From the NCBI RefSeq assembly GCF_009649815.1, contig NZ_WJIC01000028.1:1-64000 (forward strand): a DNA stretch of 64,000 nt. Reading direction: 5' to 3'. The position numbers and the translations under genes were made by a program. The notes under the pieces are model-generated. The model saw nothing but the letters and a program-made list of their open reading frames with translations. It did not search any database and was not told the origin of the DNA. Source of the DNA: Nocardia sp. SYP-A9097 (GTDB lineage Bacteria > Actinomycetota > Actinomycetes > Mycobacteriales > Mycobacteriaceae). Below, in pieces: positions 19,203 to 27,804 of the stretch. Position 1 is the stretch's first letter; every line of letters starts with the position of its first letter.

Positions 19203-19787
19203 TCACCAGGTAGCGAGCGCTTGATCCAGGGCGTTCACGAGACGTTCGAAACTGAAATCGACAGACCGCGGGAGCTGAAACCTGTTCGCGTTCTCTATGC
19301 TGACGAAACCGTGAAAGGCACTGTGTACGACCCGGGCCGCGTCGACGGCCGATTCACCGGTGATGCCGTACCCCTCGAGCACGTCGTACAGCACCGACAT
19401 CGCGGCCGCGCCCGCGAGCTGATAGTCCTTGGTGCAGGGCTCCGGTGTGTGGAGGAGATACCGAAAGCATCCTGGGTGGGATCGGGCGTAGCCGCGGTAA
19501 GCATTCGCCATCGCACGCAGCGCGTCGATGCGCGCCTTACCCGTCGCGGAACGGCGGAGCGCATCGCCGATATCGCGTAACGCCTTCACCGCCAGCTTGG
19601 CCTGGAGCTCGTCGAGGCCGCCGATATGTTTGTACAGACTCGGCTGCGCGACACCCATCCGCTTCGCGATCTCGGTCAAGGTCAGCCGCTGCCCGTCCGC
19701 GTCGACGATCTGGGCGGCCTCGTTCACGATCACATCGATCGTGAGGCCCACCCTAGGCATCGTCGACCCACTGGCATGAGTCACCAT
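19203..19787 (-). CDS. TetR/AcrR family regulator next to SARP gene
   Basis: A regulator of 194 residues. The N-terminal HTH reads LTLTEIAKRMGVAQPSLYKHI (about 36-56). The C-terminal domain (YRGYARSHPGCFRYLLHTPEP; later FHGFVSIE) is of the WHG type. Starts at ATG 19787 and ATG 19760 are both possible; the first is taken. A 13-nt palindrome (19788-19800) abuts the first ATG, and a longer inverted repeat lies at 19841-19859 between this gene and the divergent SARP gene. Auto-repression and repression of the SARP operon is therefore the simplest model. It does not look like a classical ArpA/butyrolactone receptor. Confidence 0.87.
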   Translation of the reverse strand: MVTHASGSTMPRVGLTIDVIVNEAAQIVDADGQRLTLTEIAKRMGVAQPSLYKHIGGLDELQAKLAVKALRDIGDALRRSATGKARIDALRAMANAYRGYARSHPGCFRYLLHTPEPCTKDYQLAGAAAMSVLYDVLEGYGITGESAVDAARVVHSAFHGFVSIENANRFQLPRSVDFSFERLVNALDQALATW

Positions 19788-19800
19788 CGGCGATACGCCG
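19788..19800. promoter_or_regulatory. Palindrome CGGCG-ATA-CGCCG upstream of TetR start
   Basis: A perfect inverted repeat with 5-nt arms and a 3-nt centre sits directly before the TetR ATG at 19787. It could be an operator or a small hairpin at the translation start. Its short arms in GC-rich DNA make chance occurrence likely. Confidence 0.25.
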
Positions 19801-19840
19801 ATGCTTGCGTTGCAACATTCGGGAATATCGCATAGCCTAC

Positions 19841-19859
19841 AAGCTATGGCAGCTAGCTT
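19841..19859. promoter_or_regulatory. Candidate TetR operator AAGCTA-N7-TAGCTT
   Basis: A perfect inverted repeat (arms 19841-19846 and 19854-19859, 7-nt spacer) lies in an AT-richer part of the 213-nt gap between the leftward TetR gene and the rightward SARP gene. Length and symmetry are typical for TetR dimers. Nested AGCTAGCT (19851-19858) and a nearby CAGCTG add symmetry. I infer it is the binding site of the adjacent TetR, controlling both genes. Confidence 0.55.
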
Positions 19860-20000
19860 TCAGCTGTCAAGTTTGAGCCTGCCACGCGACCGCCGTGCAG
19901 GCCTGCCCGGCGGTCCCGACAGCAATGAGGCGCGGCACCGCCAGTGACTCAGGCAGTTTCACGGCAACGAACGGCAGCATGGTCCGCCGGGGGTTACAAG

Positions 20001-20792
20001 GTGAGATATGAGCTACTAGGACCAATCCAGGTAATCCGCCGGGATGACGTCCACTTCATCAGCGCCAGGAAGGTTGAAATCCTCCTGGCGACTCTGCTGG
20101 CAAAACGGGACCAAGCGGTTCACCGAGACCAGCTCATCATCGAGATCTGGGGTGACGAGCCGCCACGGCGCGCGAGCGCTGCCTTGCATGTCTATGTGTC
20201 ACAACTTCGCAAATTCCTCGGTCCGGAACACGATGTCGGCCGCCAGTCCTCGGGGAAGGACATGGGCCCCATCATCACCCGGCCGCTCGGATATATGCTC
20301 CGGACCCTCAATGACGAAATCGATGTTTCCGATTTCGAACAGCTGGTGAGCGAAGGCCGCGCCGGCTCACTCCGAGGTGACCTCGAGGTCGCGGTTGATC
20401 GCCTCGAACGCGCACTGGCACTGTGGCGTTCGACCTCACTGCTGGATCTACGCGCCGGCCCGATCCTCGATTCCTACGCCACCTGGCTCGAAGAGAGCCG
20501 GATCGAATGCCTGGAAACACTGATCGCCGCCTACCTCAATATGAACAAGCACCGGGAAGTCGTCGGCCGCCTGTACGTGCTGGCCGGTGAATATCCGATG
20601 CGGGAGAATTTCCTCCGATATCTGATGCTCGCGCTCTTCCGATCCGATCGCCGCGCGGACGCGCTCTCGGTCTACCGCGAAGGACGCGAAAGGCTGAAAA
20701 ACGAATTGGGGCTGGAACCCTGCCGCAGCCTGCAGGAAATGAATTACGCCATCCTCACCGGCGAGGAATCACTCCTCGACATGGCCTGCTGA
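20001..20792 (+). CDS. SARP family (AfsR/DnrI-type) transcriptional activator
   Basis: A protein of about 263 residues with an N-terminal OmpR-like winged helix (RYELLGPIQV; ILLATLLAKRDQAVHRDQLI; ALHVYVSQLRKFLG) and a C-terminal BTAD (FEQLVSEGRAGSLRGD; LYREFPMRE-like segment YVLAGEYPMRENFLRYLMLAL; LKNELGLEPCRSLQ). This is the layout of Streptomyces antibiotic regulatory proteins, usually cluster-specific activators that bind direct repeats near -35. The GTG at 20001 is chosen because the protein then begins at RYELLGP as in the family, with a G-rich RBS 8 nt upstream; a GTG at 19944 is also in frame. It leads an operon with thioesterase, SDR and hydrolase genes. Confidence 0.93.
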   Translation: MRYELLGPIQVIRRDDVHFISARKVEILLATLLAKRDQAVHRDQLIIEIWGDEPPRRASAALHVYVSQLRKFLGPEHDVGRQSSGKDMGPIITRPLGYMLRTLNDEIDVSDFEQLVSEGRAGSLRGDLEVAVDRLERALALWRSTSLLDLRAGPILDSYATWLEESRIECLETLIAAYLNMNKHREVVGRLYVLAGEYPMRENFLRYLMLALFRSDRRADALSVYREGRERLKNELGLEPCRSLQEMNYAILTGEESLLDMAC

Positions 20793-20810
20793 ACGAACGA
20801 GGTGGAAACC

Positions 20811-21563
20811 GTGACATCGGTGGACCGCACGACCTGGATCCGGAGCTATCACGGCTCCCCCGACGCCCCCGCCGACCTCGTGTGCTTCCCGCACGCGGGC
20901 GGTTCGGCAAGTTTCTTCTTCCCCGTATCCATTGCGCTGCAACCGGATCGGCATGTGCTGGCCGTGCAGTACCCGGGCAGGCAGGACCGGCGGCGCGAAT
21001 CTCCGATCGAGGATATCGGCCTTCTCGCCGACCACATCGTCGCGGCCCTGCCGGTCCACGCCGATCATCCGCCGATCCTGTTCGGCCACAGTATGGGCGC
21101 GCTCGTCGCGTTCGAGGTGGCCCGCAGGATGGAACACATCCGGGGAGCCGGACCCGCGGCCCTGGTGCTGTCCGGGAGGCGCGCGCCCTCCCGGCCCGGG
21201 CGCGACGATATCCACGAACTCGACGACGACGGTGTCGTCGCGGAATTGCGAATGCTCAGCGGAACCGACACCACGCTGCTGGGCGACGATGAATTCCTGC
21301 CGCTCATACTGCCCGCCGTGCGCAGCGACTATCGGGCGGTGTCACGCTACGAATGCGCATCCGATGCCACGGTGTCGTGCCCGATCGTCGCCTTCGTCGG
21401 CACCAGCGATCCGCGGGTGACGATCGACGACGCGTGGGCGTGGCAGAGCTACACCTCCGGGAACTTCGCCCTGAAGACCTTCCCGGGCGGTCATTTCTAT
21501 CTGGCCGAACAACGAGACGCGGTGATCGCCGAATTGTCCGCGCTGCTCTCGAATTCCCGGTGA
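20811..21563 (+). CDS. Type II thioesterase
   Basis: A free-standing editing thioesterase of 250 residues (alpha/beta hydrolase, GrsT family). It removes aberrant acyl groups from PKS carrier domains. Marks are LVCFPHAGGSASFF (23-36), the nucleophile Ser94 in GHSMGA, an Asp in TSDPRVT and His228 in GGHFYLAEQ. The GTG at 20811 is preceded by GAGGTGGA with 5-nt spacing, which favours it over the GTG at 20802. It starts 18 nt after the SARP stop. No PKS gene in the window carries a terminal TE domain, so this is the only thioesterase seen. Confidence 0.93.
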   Translation: MTSVDRTTWIRSYHGSPDAPADLVCFPHAGGSASFFFPVSIALQPDRHVLAVQYPGRQDRRRESPIEDIGLLADHIVAALPVHADHPPILFGHSMGALVAFEVARRMEHIRGAGPAALVLSGRRAPSRPGRDDIHELDDDGVVAELRMLSGTDTTLLGDDEFLPLILPAVRSDYRAVSRYECASDATVSCPIVAFVGTSDPRVTIDDAWAWQSYTSGNFALKTFPGGHFYLAEQRDAVIAELSALLSNSR

Positions 21564-21664
21564 GACTTCCGAATTCGAGATCGCTCAGGTCGGCGCGCCC
21601 GCGCCACATCACCCGCGGAGCACGAATATCGCGGCGCCGCAATAATTCTCGGAGGGCAAGAACG

Positions 21665-22570
21665 ATGAACTGTACGCGCAAGCATGCCGTGGTGACGGGC
21701 GCTTCGACCGGCATCGGCCGGGCGACCGCGCTACGGCTGACACAGCACGGATTTCACGTATTCGCCACTGTACGGCGAGCGGCGGACGGCGCGGACCTGC
21801 ACGCGCAGGCCCCGGACACGCTGACCCCCTTGATCATGGACACCACGATCACCGATCAGATAGCCGAGGCGGCGCACGCGGTGCACGAACACGTCGGCGA
21901 GCAGGGTCTGCACGTCCTGGTCAACAATGCCGGTGTTCCACTGTTCCAGTCACTGGAGTTTCTCGCGCCGGAACGCCTGCTGCACCATATGGACGTCAAT
22001 GTCGCCGGCCCACTTCGTGTTTCGCAAGCCTTCCTGCCGCTGCTGCGCACCGGTGCGGGCCGGATCATCATGATCGGATCGACCTCGAGCTGGTTCGTCT
22101 CCCCGTTCGGCGGATCCCATTCGGCCACCAAGAGCGCGCTCGCGGCGCTGACCGAGGCGCTGCGCCTGGAACTCGCCGCCTGGAATATCGACGTCGTGCT
22201 GATCGAACCCGGCGCGGTGCACAGCTCGGCCTTCGACAAGGTGGCCACCGATCGCGAGACGGCCATCGCGGAAATGGGCGCTGCCGGGCAGGAACTGTAC
22301 GGCGACGCCTACCGGACCACGATCGACAAAATGCTCGATATGGGTGAGCGGGGCACCGACCCCGATGTCATCGCCGAGGTGGTGCTGCGCGCGGCGAGCA
22401 GTAGCCGGCCCAAGCGCCGCTACCTCGCGGGAAGCGATGCCCGGCAACTGGTTTGGGTGACCAAACTCCCCCTCGCCATCCTCGACTCCATCCAGCGCGG
22501 CATGTTCGGCATGCCCAAACCCGGCACCGGCGCGGTGCCCACGACCAGCGAAGCGGCAGGTGCGAAATGA
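21665..22570 (+). CDS. Short-chain dehydrogenase/reductase with His in place of catalytic Tyr
   Basis: A 301-residue classical SDR fold: cofactor loop TGASTGIG (11-18), NNAG (87-90) and catalytic-site Ser in GSTSS (138-142). The YxxxK motif reads HSATK (152-156): Lys is kept but the general-acid Tyr is His, encoded CAT, one base from TAT. The protein may therefore be inactive as a dehydrogenase, use another residue, or have a binding or cyclase-like role. RBS GGAGGG lies before the ATG at 21665; the frame is open far upstream, but those codons overlap the thioesterase gene. It overlaps the following hydrolase gene by ATGA. Confidence 0.9.
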   Translation: MNCTRKHAVVTGASTGIGRATALRLTQHGFHVFATVRRAADGADLHAQAPDTLTPLIMDTTITDQIAEAAHAVHEHVGEQGLHVLVNNAGVPLFQSLEFLAPERLLHHMDVNVAGPLRVSQAFLPLLRTGAGRIIMIGSTSSWFVSPFGGSHSATKSALAALTEALRLELAAWNIDVVLIEPGAVHSSAFDKVATDRETAIAEMGAAGQELYGDAYRTTIDKMLDMGERGTDPDVIAEVVLRAASSSRPKRRYLAGSDARQLVWVTKLPLAILDSIQRGMFGMPKPGTGAVPTTSEAAGAK

Positions 22571-23592
22571 ACGTTCTCGACGAATTGAAGCAGTTCGCCT
22601 CGGTCCACTCACAGCTGCAGGAACTCCCGGAGGGCCTCTGGCAGCAGATCATGGACCGAATCACCAGCGATGACGACGGACCCGGCGCGTGGGTCTACGA
22701 ATGGTCCACGGTGGCAAGCGAATTCGAGACGGAGGGGGAACTCCTGACGGCGTCGCACTGCTATACGATGGCGCGCTTCCCATTCGTCGACGGTCCCGCC
22801 CGCGCCGAGGCGCTGCGCCGATCGATCCGGACCTTCGACACCTGGCGGCTACGCGGCACGAGCCTCGAGAGTATCGACGTGCGGCCGGATGGGACCGACG
22901 GCAGCCTGCGGTGCCTGGCCGGCGGCCTGTCCACCCGGGACAAACGCCCACTGCTGTTGTTCATGGGCGGCATCGTCAGTTTGAAGCAACAGTGGGCCTC
23001 GGTACTGCATTTGGCCGAAGCGGTCGGGATGGCCGTGGTGCTGTGCGAGATGCCCGGAGTCGGCGAGAACACCGTCCCCTACGACAGGAACAGCTGGCAG
23101 ATGCTGCCGCCGATCCTCGATGCCCTCACCGACGGCGCCGATGTCGAGCACACCATCGCCATGGCGAACAGCTTCGGCGGGCATCTCGCCCTGCGCTGCG
23201 CCGCTGTGGACGAGCGGATTCGCGGGATCGTGTCCAACTCCCCGCCGATCAGCGACTTCTTCACCGATATCGAGTGGCTGCGCGGCATCCCCCGGGTGAC
23301 CACGGATACGCTCGCGCACCTGACCGGAACGGACCCCGCCGGCCTGCTCGAGCTGCTCCCGGACTGGGCACTGACCGGCACCGAGCTGAAACGACTCGAG
23401 ATTCCGGTCGCGTACCTGGCGAGTCTGCGGGACGAAATCATCCCGCGCACCGAGGTCGACCATATGCGCAACAATGTGCGCGATCTCGACACCAAGGTCT
23501 TCGACGATGTGCACGCCTCGCCGAGTCACCTGGTCGAAGCGCGCGAGTGGATGTTCGCCTCCCTCTTGCGAATTCGCAATACGCTGGCCTGA
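22567..23592 (+). CDS. Alpha/beta hydrolase (FrsA/DUF1100-like), candidate tetronate eliminase
   Basis: A 341-residue protein with a helical N-terminal cap region and a C-terminal alpha/beta hydrolase domain. It has an oxyanion segment LLLFMGGIVSLKQQW, nucleophile Ser202 in ANSFGGHLAL, Asp289 in SLRDEIIP and a His at 316 or 321. The relatives I recognise are FrsA-like and DUF1100 esterases found in polyketide clusters. In tetronate pathways an alpha/beta hydrolase-fold protein (Agg5, AbyA5) eliminates acetate from the O-acetylated tetronate to form an exocyclic alkene. Because KASIII, FkbH, ACP and the E2-type acyltransferase of that pathway are present in the right half, this is my best candidate for that step. 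Specific assignment is inference. Confidence 0.85.
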   Translation: MNVLDELKQFASVHSQLQELPEGLWQQIMDRITSDDDGPGAWVYEWSTVASEFETEGELLTASHCYTMARFPFVDGPARAEALRRSIRTFDTWRLRGTSLESIDVRPDGTDGSLRCLAGGLSTRDKRPLLLFMGGIVSLKQQWASVLHLAEAVGMAVVLCEMPGVGENTVPYDRNSWQMLPPILDALTDGADVEHTIAMANSFGGHLALRCAAVDERIRGIVSNSPPISDFFTDIEWLRGIPRVTTDTLAHLTGTDPAGLLELLPDWALTGTELKRLEIPVAYLASLRDEIIPRTEVDHMRNNVRDLDTKVFDDVHASPSHLVEAREWMFASLLRIRNTLA

Positions 23593-23601
23593 TCCACAGC
23601 T

Positions 23602-23643
23602 GAGCCCGCCCGGTGTCGCGATGAAGCGATACCGGGCGGGCTC
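23602..23643 (+). terminator. Strong hairpin terminator after SARP operon
   Basis: Arms GAGCCCGCCCGGT and ACCGGGCGGGCTC, continued by TCGC/GCGA, form a long GC-rich stem with a short loop, starting 9 nt after the stop codon of the hydrolase gene. No T-tract follows, as is common in actinomycetes. It marks the end of the left cluster half. Confidence 0.85.
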
Positions 23644-23783
23644 ATTGCGGGGACGAGCGCCGCACGACCGCGGGCTGGTGGCGAGACATATTCCAAACCT
23701 GCGGTATTCACCGATCTGCTGCCTAGTGAACGCGCTCTATGCCGACGGGCGTGTGCTGGTGTCCGCGAACATCTCGGTCGGAT

Positions 23784-24665
23784 CTAGGATTCCAGTGTCT
23801 CCAGTACCCGCCGTGCCTGATAGTCCGCCCCGAGCTGGTTCGGGTGGAACGGGACGGCGAGACCTATCGGTGTGTCGGAGTATGGGATCAGGCCCTCCGC
23901 CCAGCGGATGCCCGGTGCTTGGCATGCGTCGTGGCCGCCGCTGCTCGTATAAGTATCGACGAAGTCGACGCCCGAGTCGGCGGCGGTACGCGCGAGCATG
24001 AGGTGCAGTTCGCGGAGTTTGTCGCTCAGCCAGATGGCGTCGGCGGCGGAGATGGGGATGCGCGGGAAGCAGCCACCGGTAGCGCTGACACCCTGGAAGT
24101 AGTCCAGCAGCACGATGCGGGCGTGTGGAGACCGTTCACGGATCCCGGTGATGGTGGCCCGCACTCCGGGGGCGGCGGCCGCGATCGCCTCGCTCATCCG
24201 GTCCACGCCGTTGGAGACCATCGCCTCGAGGCAAGGCGTCGCTGCGGGATCAGTTGTTAGACAGGTAGATACGGTCTTGGACAGCTCCGCGTCGTTGCCG
24301 CCGATGCCGAGGGTCACCAGATCCGTTGTAGCCGTGAGCCTGTCGAATTGTGGTGGATTGGTGCCCTGTGGGGTTGTCATGTGCTGTGTCCGGGCTCCGC
24401 CGCAGGTGGCATCGCGGAATACCGGAATCGACAGTGCGGCCGCCACCTGCTTGGGGTAGTTATGTGCGCTCTGCGCGCAGGTCGCGGGCGTGAACTCGGT
24501 GCTGATCCGACTCCCCGTGGCATCGGCGGACCACGAATCTCCCAGTGCCACATACTCCGTATAGCGTGGCGCCGTCGCTGCCGCGGGCGTGGGGTTCGTC
24601 AGGACTGCGATCGGCATGATCGCCACCGCGACGGCCATTTTCGCGGTCCGGGTGCTCTCGCTCAT
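23784..24665 (-). CDS. Secreted SGNH/GDSL hydrolase
   Basis: A 293-residue exported lipase/esterase. The first 33 or so residues form a signal peptide (hydrophobic MAVAVAIMPIAVL, then TPAAATA). Block I is ALGDSWSADATG with Ser44, the GGND block III is present, and the catalytic His is in FHPNQLG near the end. This is the SEST-type pattern of actinobacterial secreted esterases. The ATG at 24665 has GGAGAAG just upstream. The frame continues upstream to 24980, but that part overlaps the DUF202 gene and lacks a signal peptide. No link to the polyketide cluster is visible. Confidence 0.92.
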   Translation of the reverse strand: MSESTRTAKMAVAVAIMPIAVLTNPTPAAATAPRYTEYVALGDSWSADATGSRISTEFTPATCAQSAHNYPKQVAAALSIPVFRDATCGGARTQHMTTPQGTNPPQFDRLTATTDLVTLGIGGNDAELSKTVSTCLTTDPAATPCLEAMVSNGVDRMSEAIAAAAPGVRATITGIRERSPHARIVLLDYFQGVSATGGCFPRIPISAADAIWLSDKLRELHLMLARTAADSGVDFVDTYTSSGGHDACQAPGIRWAEGLIPYSDTPIGLAVPFHPNQLGADYQARRVLETLES

Positions 24666-24718
24666 CTCTTCTCCATCCAGGTATATGACCGCACCGCTCC
24701 GGCGGGTCTTTCGGTGTC

Positions 24719-25021
24719 TCACAGCAGGGTCGGCAGCACGCAAGACGCTGCGGCGGCGATTCCCGCGCAGAGGAGTGCCCCCGCTATCAGGGGGATCGGA
24801 CGTGGATCGTCGGCTCGGTGGCGATATCGGTGGCGGCGCAACCGGATAACGGCTGCAATTGCCACGAGAACGACGCTCAGCAGGAGCGTTGCGGCTGACA
24901 ATGAGGCGCAAGGTCGGCCGGTCGCGGCTCGTGCGAGCCCGGCGCCGACCACTGTCGCGGCGAGCAGGGTGCGCTGCCACGCGAGGATGGTGCGTTCGGC
25001 CTGTAGCCCAGGTGGGCTCAC
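24719..25021 (-). CDS. DUF202 membrane protein (first of two)
   Basis: A 100-residue inner-membrane protein. It has the DUF202 signature LQAERTILAWQRTLLAA near the N-terminus and then three hydrophobic segments separated by a basic loop (RLRRHRYRHR). Function of the family is not established. The GTG at 25021 overlaps the stop of the upstream DUF202 gene (GTGA), so the two are coupled and may form one membrane complex. Confidence 0.8.
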   Translation of the reverse strand: MSPPGLQAERTILAWQRTLLAATVVGAGLARAATGRPCASLSAATLLLSVVLVAIAAVIRLRRHRYRHRADDPRPIPLIAGALLCAGIAAAASCVLPTLL

Positions 25022-25371
25022 GGCGCGACGAGCGCCAGCGCCAGCAAAGCTGCGACGCCTGCTCCCACCACGGTGACCGGGATCAGCGGCGATCGCGGTA
25101 AGGGTTGATCGCAGCGCATTGCACCCTGTACGCGTCGCCACTGCCAGAACGCGCCGACCGCGATAATGGCAGCCAGTACGACGCAGACTACTCCTATTGC
25201 GTTGTGCAACAACATGCTTGAGGAGTAGAACTGGCTAACAGCGATACCGCCGGCGAGCAATCCCAATGCGGTGCGTACCCACGCCAGGAATGTGCGTTCG
25301 TTCGCCAGGGTGAATCGGTAGTCGGGCTCATGGTCCACACGCGCCTCGGCCGCACCATCGTCCCGAACCAT
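25018..25371 (-). CDS. DUF202 membrane protein (second of two, YidH-like)
   Basis: A 117-residue membrane protein with the DUF202/YidH signature FTLANERTFLAWVRTALGLL followed by hydrophobic segments. RBS GGAGG lies 4 nt upstream of the ATG at 25371. Tandem, overlapping DUF202 genes of this kind are common in actinobacteria and are of unknown role. It lies 119 nt after the stop of the secreted-protein gene on the same strand. Confidence 0.85.
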   Translation of the reverse strand: MVRDDGAAEARVDHEPDYRFTLANERTFLAWVRTALGLLAGGIAVSQFYSSSMLLHNAIGVVCVVLAAIIAVGAFWQWRRVQGAMRCDQPLPRSPLIPVTVVGAGVAALLALALVAP

Positions 25372-25472
25372 TCGACCTCCGGTTTTCGAGCTGACCGACA
25401 GGGATGCGGGCCGCGCACCGAGAGTCCTGTGCGCGGCCGTCACCACCTGCGGTGATCTACTGAGTGTTGGCG

Positions 25473-25495
25473 AATAGGCTGTTCGACAGCCTATT
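25473..25495 (-). terminator. Perfect hairpin straddling a stop codon
   Basis: AATAGGCTGT and ACAGCCTATT form a perfect 10-bp stem with a 3-nt loop. The TAG stop of the leftward secreted-protein gene (25491-25493) lies inside one arm, so the hairpin begins within the coding end. It is a likely terminator for that gene. Confidence 0.6.
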
Positions 25496-26192
25496 TCGCG
25501 GGTGCGGGCGCGGGCTGGGTGATGGTGGTGAAGTACTGGGCCGCCGCCATCAGAATGACGGGGGCGGTGACGAGCAGCTGCCCGGCGATGGTGCCCAGTG
25601 CGCCAACGGCGAGGATGCCGCCGATGCATCCGAGCGCCGCAGCGGGCAGGAAGCCACCGAACAGGCCGATGATCGCGGCGGCCGCGACGGTAGCGCCCGC
25701 GATGCCGCCCAGGACGCATCCGACCGCCGCACCGCTGAGGACACCGATGGTGCTGCCGATGGCAGCGCCCGCGGTAATCGTGCTCACCAATCGCCCCCAG
25801 GCCGCCTGCTCGCGTTCGTACTCCGACCGCCACGGAGCCTGGTTCTCGAAGGGCAAGGCGACCGGGCTGTAGGTGGCGTGTTCGAGGTCGAAGCGCGGGG
25901 TCAGGGTCGCGGTGCGGGCACTGATGTCGGCGGTGATCGGGAAGACGAAATCGTCCACCCGGAAGGACAATACGGCGCTGGCGAGTGCCTTGCCCGCCGC
26001 ATCCGCGACGGTGAGCACGCCATTGTCGGCCGAGAGCGCACCGGCCTCGGTGGTGAGCACCGCTGCGGCGTCACCGAGCGTGGCCGTGTAGCCGATGCTC
26101 GGGCTCACCGGCGCCGGAGCCGCGGTGGCGGTGGCGGCCGTGACGGCGAGTGTGCCGATCAGCAGCGTGGAGGCGGTCGAGATATTCCTCAT
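25491..26192 (-). CDS. Secreted or envelope protein with Gly/Ala-rich hydrophobic C-terminus
   Basis: A 233-residue protein that I do not recognise by function. Residues 1-25 form a signal peptide (LLIGTLAVTAATATAA). About 100 residues of polar, beta-rich sequence follow (VLSFRVDDFVFPITAD). From about residue 135 there is a long Gly/Ala-rich hydrophobic part with glycine-zipper-like segments (GAAIGSTIGVLSGAAVGCVLGG, shortened here to its start). It resembles small secreted families common in Nocardia and Rhodococcus. AAGGAAAT precedes the ATG. It stands alone between the DUF202 pair and an MFS gene. Confidence 0.7.
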   Translation of the reverse strand: MRNISTASTLLIGTLAVTAATATAAPAPVSPSIGYTATLGDAAAVLTTEAGALSADNGVLTVADAAGKALASAVLSFRVDDFVFPITADISARTATLTPRFDLEHATYSPVALPFENQAPWRSEYEREQAAWGRLVSTITAGAAIGSTIGVLSGAAVGCVLGGIAGATVAAAAIIGLFGGFLPAAALGCIGGILAVGALGTIAGQLLVTAPVILMAAAQYFTTITQPAPAPAK

Positions 26193-26298
26193 CTGATTTC
26201 CTTAACTTGTTGCGGGGGACAGCACGCATCACCACCGAAAGGCATTCCGTTCGGCGGGTGCGGCATTTGGGTGGAACGAGGAGTGCGGGGCAGACGGC

Positions 26299-27774
26299 TC
26301 AGCGGGGTTCTGCACCGCCTGTGGCGGGAGTCCGGCCGTGTCGCATTCGGATCGCGACCGCGAGACCGGCGAGGCCGACCACCGCCGCAACCAGGAAGGA
26401 GTGTTGGAAGGCGGTGTCCGAGTAGGTGATTCGCCCGGTCGTGGGGTTCTGTCGCGCGATGTTCTGCGCCATCACGACGCTCAGCACGGTCACCGCGATC
26501 GCATTGCCGAGCTGGGCGACGACCCCGAGCATCGCCGCGCCCACCGCGCTTTGTTCGGCCGGTACGGCGTCCATCACCAGATTCGGTCCGGACGCGTAAT
26601 ACAGCCCCATGCCGATGCCGAAAACAGCGGAGAGCGCCATGATCTGCCAGCGATGTTCGGGCAGTGCGGCAGCGGCTGCGAGGCCGGTGATCATCGCGCA
26701 CACCGCACCGATGAGGGTGAGCCGCGCGCCTCGACGGCGTGCAATGAGGCCGCCGAGGGGTCCGCAGAGCATGGTCAGCACGCCGGTGGGAAAGGTCCAC
26801 AGGGCAAACGCGGTGGCGGTCAGCCCGACGCCGTAGGTGATACCGGGTTGGGCCGGGGTCTGCAGCAGTTGCGGCAGGAGCAGCCCGTATCCGGCAATCA
26901 TGAATCCAATGAACAGGTACGCCAATAGCGTTGAGCGCAGCGCGCTTCCGACCAGTAATCGCAAATCGATGGCCGGTTCAGGCACGCGTAACTCCCAGAC
27001 CACGAATGCGATGAGGAGCCCGGCTCCGCCGATCGAGGTCAGCAGCGTCGGGCCGCTGATCCATCCCCACTTGGATCCCTGACTGATGCCGACCAACACC
27101 AGCCCGACCCCCGAGCCCAGGAGCGCGACGCCGAACAGATCCAGGCGCTGCCGCAGTCGCAGCGCAGATTCCGGTACCAGGATCGCCACCACTGGTATCA
27201 GCAACGCGGCGTAGCCGAACATGAACCAGAACAGCGATTGCCACCCGTGGTTGTCGATGAACCATCCGGCCACGAACGGCGACGCGAGCGCGCTGACGCC
27301 GATACCGGCGGCCACCGTCCCGAGTGCCACCGGAACCCAGCGCCGCGGGAAGATGTCCCGGACCAGCGCATAGGCCACCGCGACCATTCCTCCGGCGGTG
27401 CCCTGCAGCGCCCGGCCCGCCAGTAGCACCGAGAAGGAATCGGCGGTTGCGCAGATCAGCGATCCGATGGTGAAAAGCAATGCCAGGGAAAGCATCACGC
27501 GCTTCTTGCCGAAGGCGTCGGCGAGTTTGCCGACCAGCGGCAAGCTGACAACGGCGGCCAGACTCACCATTGTCAGCACCCAGCCCAGGTGCAGGGTGCG
27601 GAATTCCGCCGCCATGTGTGGAATTGCCGGATACACCAGCATGATTTCCATCGGCGCGAGCTCGGACATCAGCACGATGAACGCGAGTGCCGCACCGAAG
27701 CGCCAGCGTTGCCGCCGACTCGGCGGTTCATCACCGGACTGCGAGGGAGGAGGGTTGATCGTGGTCTCGGTCAT
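26299..27774 (-). CDS. MFS drug exporter, DHA2 (14-TM) type
   Basis: A 491-residue major facilitator with about 14 hydrophobic segments. The loop 2-3 motif GKLADAFGKKRVML and the motif C-like region GIGVSALASPFVAGWFIDNHGWQSLFW are of the proton-driven multidrug antiporter type. It lies 30 nt downstream of the DUF1214 gene on the same strand, so the two may be co-transcribed from the TetR-controlled promoter near 29080. The substrate is unknown, and it is separate from the cluster's own exporter at 43927. Confidence 0.9.
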   Translation of the reverse strand: MTETTINPPPSQSGDEPPSRRQRWRFGAALAFIVLMSELAPMEIMLVYPAIPHMAAEFRTLHLGWVLTMVSLAAVVSLPLVGKLADAFGKKRVMLSLALLFTIGSLICATADSFSVLLAGRALQGTAGGMVAVAYALVRDIFPRRWVPVALGTVAAGIGVSALASPFVAGWFIDNHGWQSLFWFMFGYAALLIPVVAILVPESALRLRQRLDLFGVALLGSGVGLVLVGISQGSKWGWISGPTLLTSIGGAGLLIAFVVWELRVPEPAIDLRLLVGSALRSTLLAYLFIGFMIAGYGLLLPQLLQTPAQPGITYGVGLTATAFALWTFPTGVLTMLCGPLGGLIARRRGARLTLIGAVCAMITGLAAAAALPEHRWQIMALSAVFGIGMGLYYASGPNLVMDAVPAEQSAVGAAMLGVVAQLGNAIAVTVLSVVMAQNIARQNPTTGRITYSDTAFQHSFLVAAVVGLAGLAVAIRMRHGRTPATGGAEPR

Positions 27775-27804
27775 ATTGCTCTCGATCCAGTGAGACGGTC
27801 TGCG

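Noticed and set aside
24666..24980. Extension of the SGNH hydrolase gene upstream to 24980
   Set aside because: It would overlap the DUF202 gene and hide the signal peptide; ATG 24665 has an RBS and starts the exported protein correctly.
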